Virus record (IMG/VR): IMGVR_UViG_3300027834_000132
Span: 1 to 23,666 of that record
Source of the DNA: a virus
DNA: 23,666 nt
Direction: 5' to 3' (one strand)
The number at the start of each line of letters is the position of its first letter. Within the stretch, counting starts at the first letter, position 1. The translations under genes were made by a program, and so were the position numbers. Under the pieces are notes generated by a model. That model saw only the letters and a list, made by a program, of their open reading frames with translations. It was not told the DNA's origin and searched no databases. This document shows positions 22,976 through 23,666 of the stretch, piece after piece.

Positions 22976-23383
22976 TCAATGAACTGGTAACGAGTGACCT
23001 GTTCCAAAATTATTTTCAAGTGCTTCGTAGAGTTCATAATCTGCAAGCTCATGAAGTCTTGTTATAGAAGCAGTTGATTCTAAAACTTCCAAAAGAGCAA
23101 GCGTTTCCTCGTAATCTTCATCTTCATAAATCAGTTTCAGATTCGCAGTTCTGCTTATTTCACAACTGCCTTGCCAGTAAATAGATATATCCAAGCCTGC
23201 ATCAAACATTGGGATCAGATACATACTTGGTATTGCAGGTATTGGCCCGAGTACTCCAAAGCTGTTCCCTTCATCATAAATCACAATCAATCTATCATTG
23301 TGGCGTATGAGTCGAAGACCGATAGGCATCGTTTCTTCAGGTGAGTTCTGTGTGCTATTAATTTGAATCTGAATACTGCCCAT
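22976..23383 (-). CDS. Acidic accessory protein at the att-proximal end, unknown function
   Basis: A 135-residue acidic protein that I do not recognise. The first half is sheet-like (SIQIQINSTQ; GLRLIRHNDRLIVIYDEGNSFGVLGPIPA), the second half helical and Glu-rich (LKLIYEDEDYEETLALLEVLESTAS). The start at 23383 has GGAG seven bases upstream; an in-frame ATG at 23470 lies in the att/terminator region and is unlikely. It stands alone between a terminator and the operator region, next to att, a typical place for morons or immunity genes. It is not a helix-turn-helix repressor. Confidence 0.6.
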   Translation of the reverse strand: MGSIQIQINSTQNSPEETMPIGLRLIRHNDRLIVIYDEGNSFGVLGPIPAIPSMYLIPMFDAGLDISIYWQGSCEISRTANLKLIYEDEDYEETLALLEVLESTASITRLHELADYELYEALENNFGTGHSLPVH

Positions 23384-23390
23384 GAAATCT

Positions 23391-23422
23391 CCAAAGAAAG
23401 AGCCGACTCCCGAAGGAGCCGG
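23391..23422 (-). terminator. Strong intrinsic terminator downstream of tRNA-Gly/att
   Basis: On the minus strand GCCGGCTCC, loop TTCG and GGAGTCGGC form a nine-base stem (one G-T pair) followed by TCTTTCTTT. The stable tetraloop and T-rich tail make an efficient intrinsic terminator. It lies about 120 bases after the 3' end of tRNA-Gly, so it would stop the host tRNA transcript from entering the prophage. It also sits only a few bases before the ribosome binding site of the next gene. Confidence 0.8.
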
Positions 23423-23460
23423 CCAGTTCTGTAGATCGCTCGGGACATCACTCCTCCACG

Positions 23461-23587
23461 ATCCGGGCATGTTTTCCAGGCGATAGCCCGCTTAATCCTG
23501 GTTGGAACACTCCCCCATTTAGCAAAGGGATTGTTTCCAAAAGCGGGTGAACGGACTCGAACCGTCAACATTCAGCTTGGAAGGCTG
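23461..23587. repeat. Right attachment-site direct repeat
   Basis: This block is identical to 1-127. It covers 81 bp downstream of tRNA-Gly and the 3' part of the gene (anticodon loop to discriminator). Identity ends in the anticodon loop, consistent with strand exchange by tyrosine integrases, which often act near the anticodon stem-loop. The intact tRNA at this end shows that the element supplied the 3' half of the gene. Confidence 0.92.
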
Positions 23588-23613
23588 ACGCTCTACCATT
23601 GAGCTACACCCGC
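23542..23613 (-). tRNA. tRNA-Gly (UCC anticodon)
   Basis: A full cloverleaf can be read on the minus strand. The acceptor strand GCGGGTG pairs with CACCCGC, the D arm is GCTC-AATGGTA-GAGC, the anticodon arm TCAGC with loop CTTCCAA (anticodon TCC) pairs with GCTGA, and the T arm is GACGG-TTCGAGT-CCGTT. The discriminator is T, as usual for bacterial tRNA-Gly. CCA is not encoded. It is the integration target and remains intact. Host DNA (23614-23666), with no recognisable gene, lies upstream of it. Confidence 0.96.
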
Positions 23614-23666
23614 AAAAAGAACAAACTTGCGAAGGAAACAAGGTCTCAAGGCTCAAAGTCTTAATA

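Larger units (their letters stand above)
1..23587 (-). mobile_element. Integrated siphovirus-like prophage, att to att
   Basis: A contiguous set of phage genes (integrase, putative replication gene, terminase, portal, protease-capsid fusion, tail tube, tape measure, spike) lies between two identical 127-bp direct repeats, one overlapping a tRNA-Gly gene. All convincing genes are on the minus strand. Packaging, head and tail modules show no visible frameshift or truncation, so the element could be functional. The size (about 23.5 kb) is small for a tailed temperate phage, and no endolysin or classical repressor is recognisable. The exact crossover point within the repeats cannot be told from the sequence. 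The left repeat starts at the window edge and may extend further. Confidence 0.93.

Noticed and set aside
23461-23541. Second tRNA or small structured RNA downstream of tRNA-Gly
   Set aside because: Some competing stems can be drawn (CCAGG/CCTGG, CGGGC/GCCCG), but there is no T-loop consensus or clear RNA family.
23287-23571. 94-residue minus-strand frame over the att site and terminator
   Set aside because: It crosses the tRNA fragment, the terminator and the start of the 135-residue gene in another frame; only a possible short leader start at 23448 was kept as a remark.

Overview
The window holds one nearly complete temperate siphovirus-like prophage of about 23.5 kb. It is bounded by two perfect 127-bp direct repeats (1-127 and 23461-23587). 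The right repeat overlaps the 3' part of an intact tRNA-Gly(UCC) gene on the minus strand; the left repeat carries only the 3' part of that tRNA. Almost all coding capacity is on the minus strand, so the element reads from right to left. The tyrosine integrase and several tail proteins have the flavour of planctomycete sequences (for example the YAEPD-type integrase C terminus). A planctomycete or similar marine Gram-negative-type host is therefore my guess, not a demonstrated fact.

Layout in transcription order. (1) 23.6-22.9 kb: tRNA-Gly/att, a strong terminator, a small acidic protein of unknown role, then a control region with TTGACA boxes set in dyads. (2) 22.8-20.0 kb: an RMF-like small protein, a small unknown and a coiled-coil protein linked by ATGA overlaps, followed by a beta-helix-like spike/fibre protein. 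(3) 19.95-17.8 kb: integrase and a winged-helix putative replication initiator whose central linker contains a six-copy iteron-like array. (4) 17.8-16.4 kb: a chain of overlapping small genes, including a 27-residue membrane peptide, a free-standing FtsK-gamma-like winged helix, small membrane/exported proteins and a coiled coil. (5) 16.3-13.1 kb: zinc-finger protein, small and large terminase, NrdR-like zinc ribbon. (6) 13.0-8.8 kb: a palindrome-rich control region, gpW-like connector, lambda-type portal, fused S78 protease-major capsid protein, and DUF2190-type decoration protein. (7) 8.8-0.2 kb: membrane coiled-coil protein, head/tail completion proteins, tail tube, tail-assembly chaperones in overlapping frames, a lipoprotein, a gp10-like protein, tape measure and three distal tail proteins.

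Packaging (TerS/TerL), capsid (portal, protease-MCP, decoration), neck and tail modules look intact, so the element is plausibly a functional phage. I find no recognisable endolysin and no cI-type repressor; lysis and lysogeny control must rest on unrecognised genes. The clearest novel point is the iteron-like array inside the putative initiator gene. Its 11-bp core is conserved while being read in all three codon phases, which argues for a DNA-level function (a lambda-O-like origin). Other points of interest are the operator-like dyads shared by two control regions, the FtsK-gamma and RMF mimics, and attP lying between the tail module and the spike gene. No stretch over 300 bases lacks a gene.
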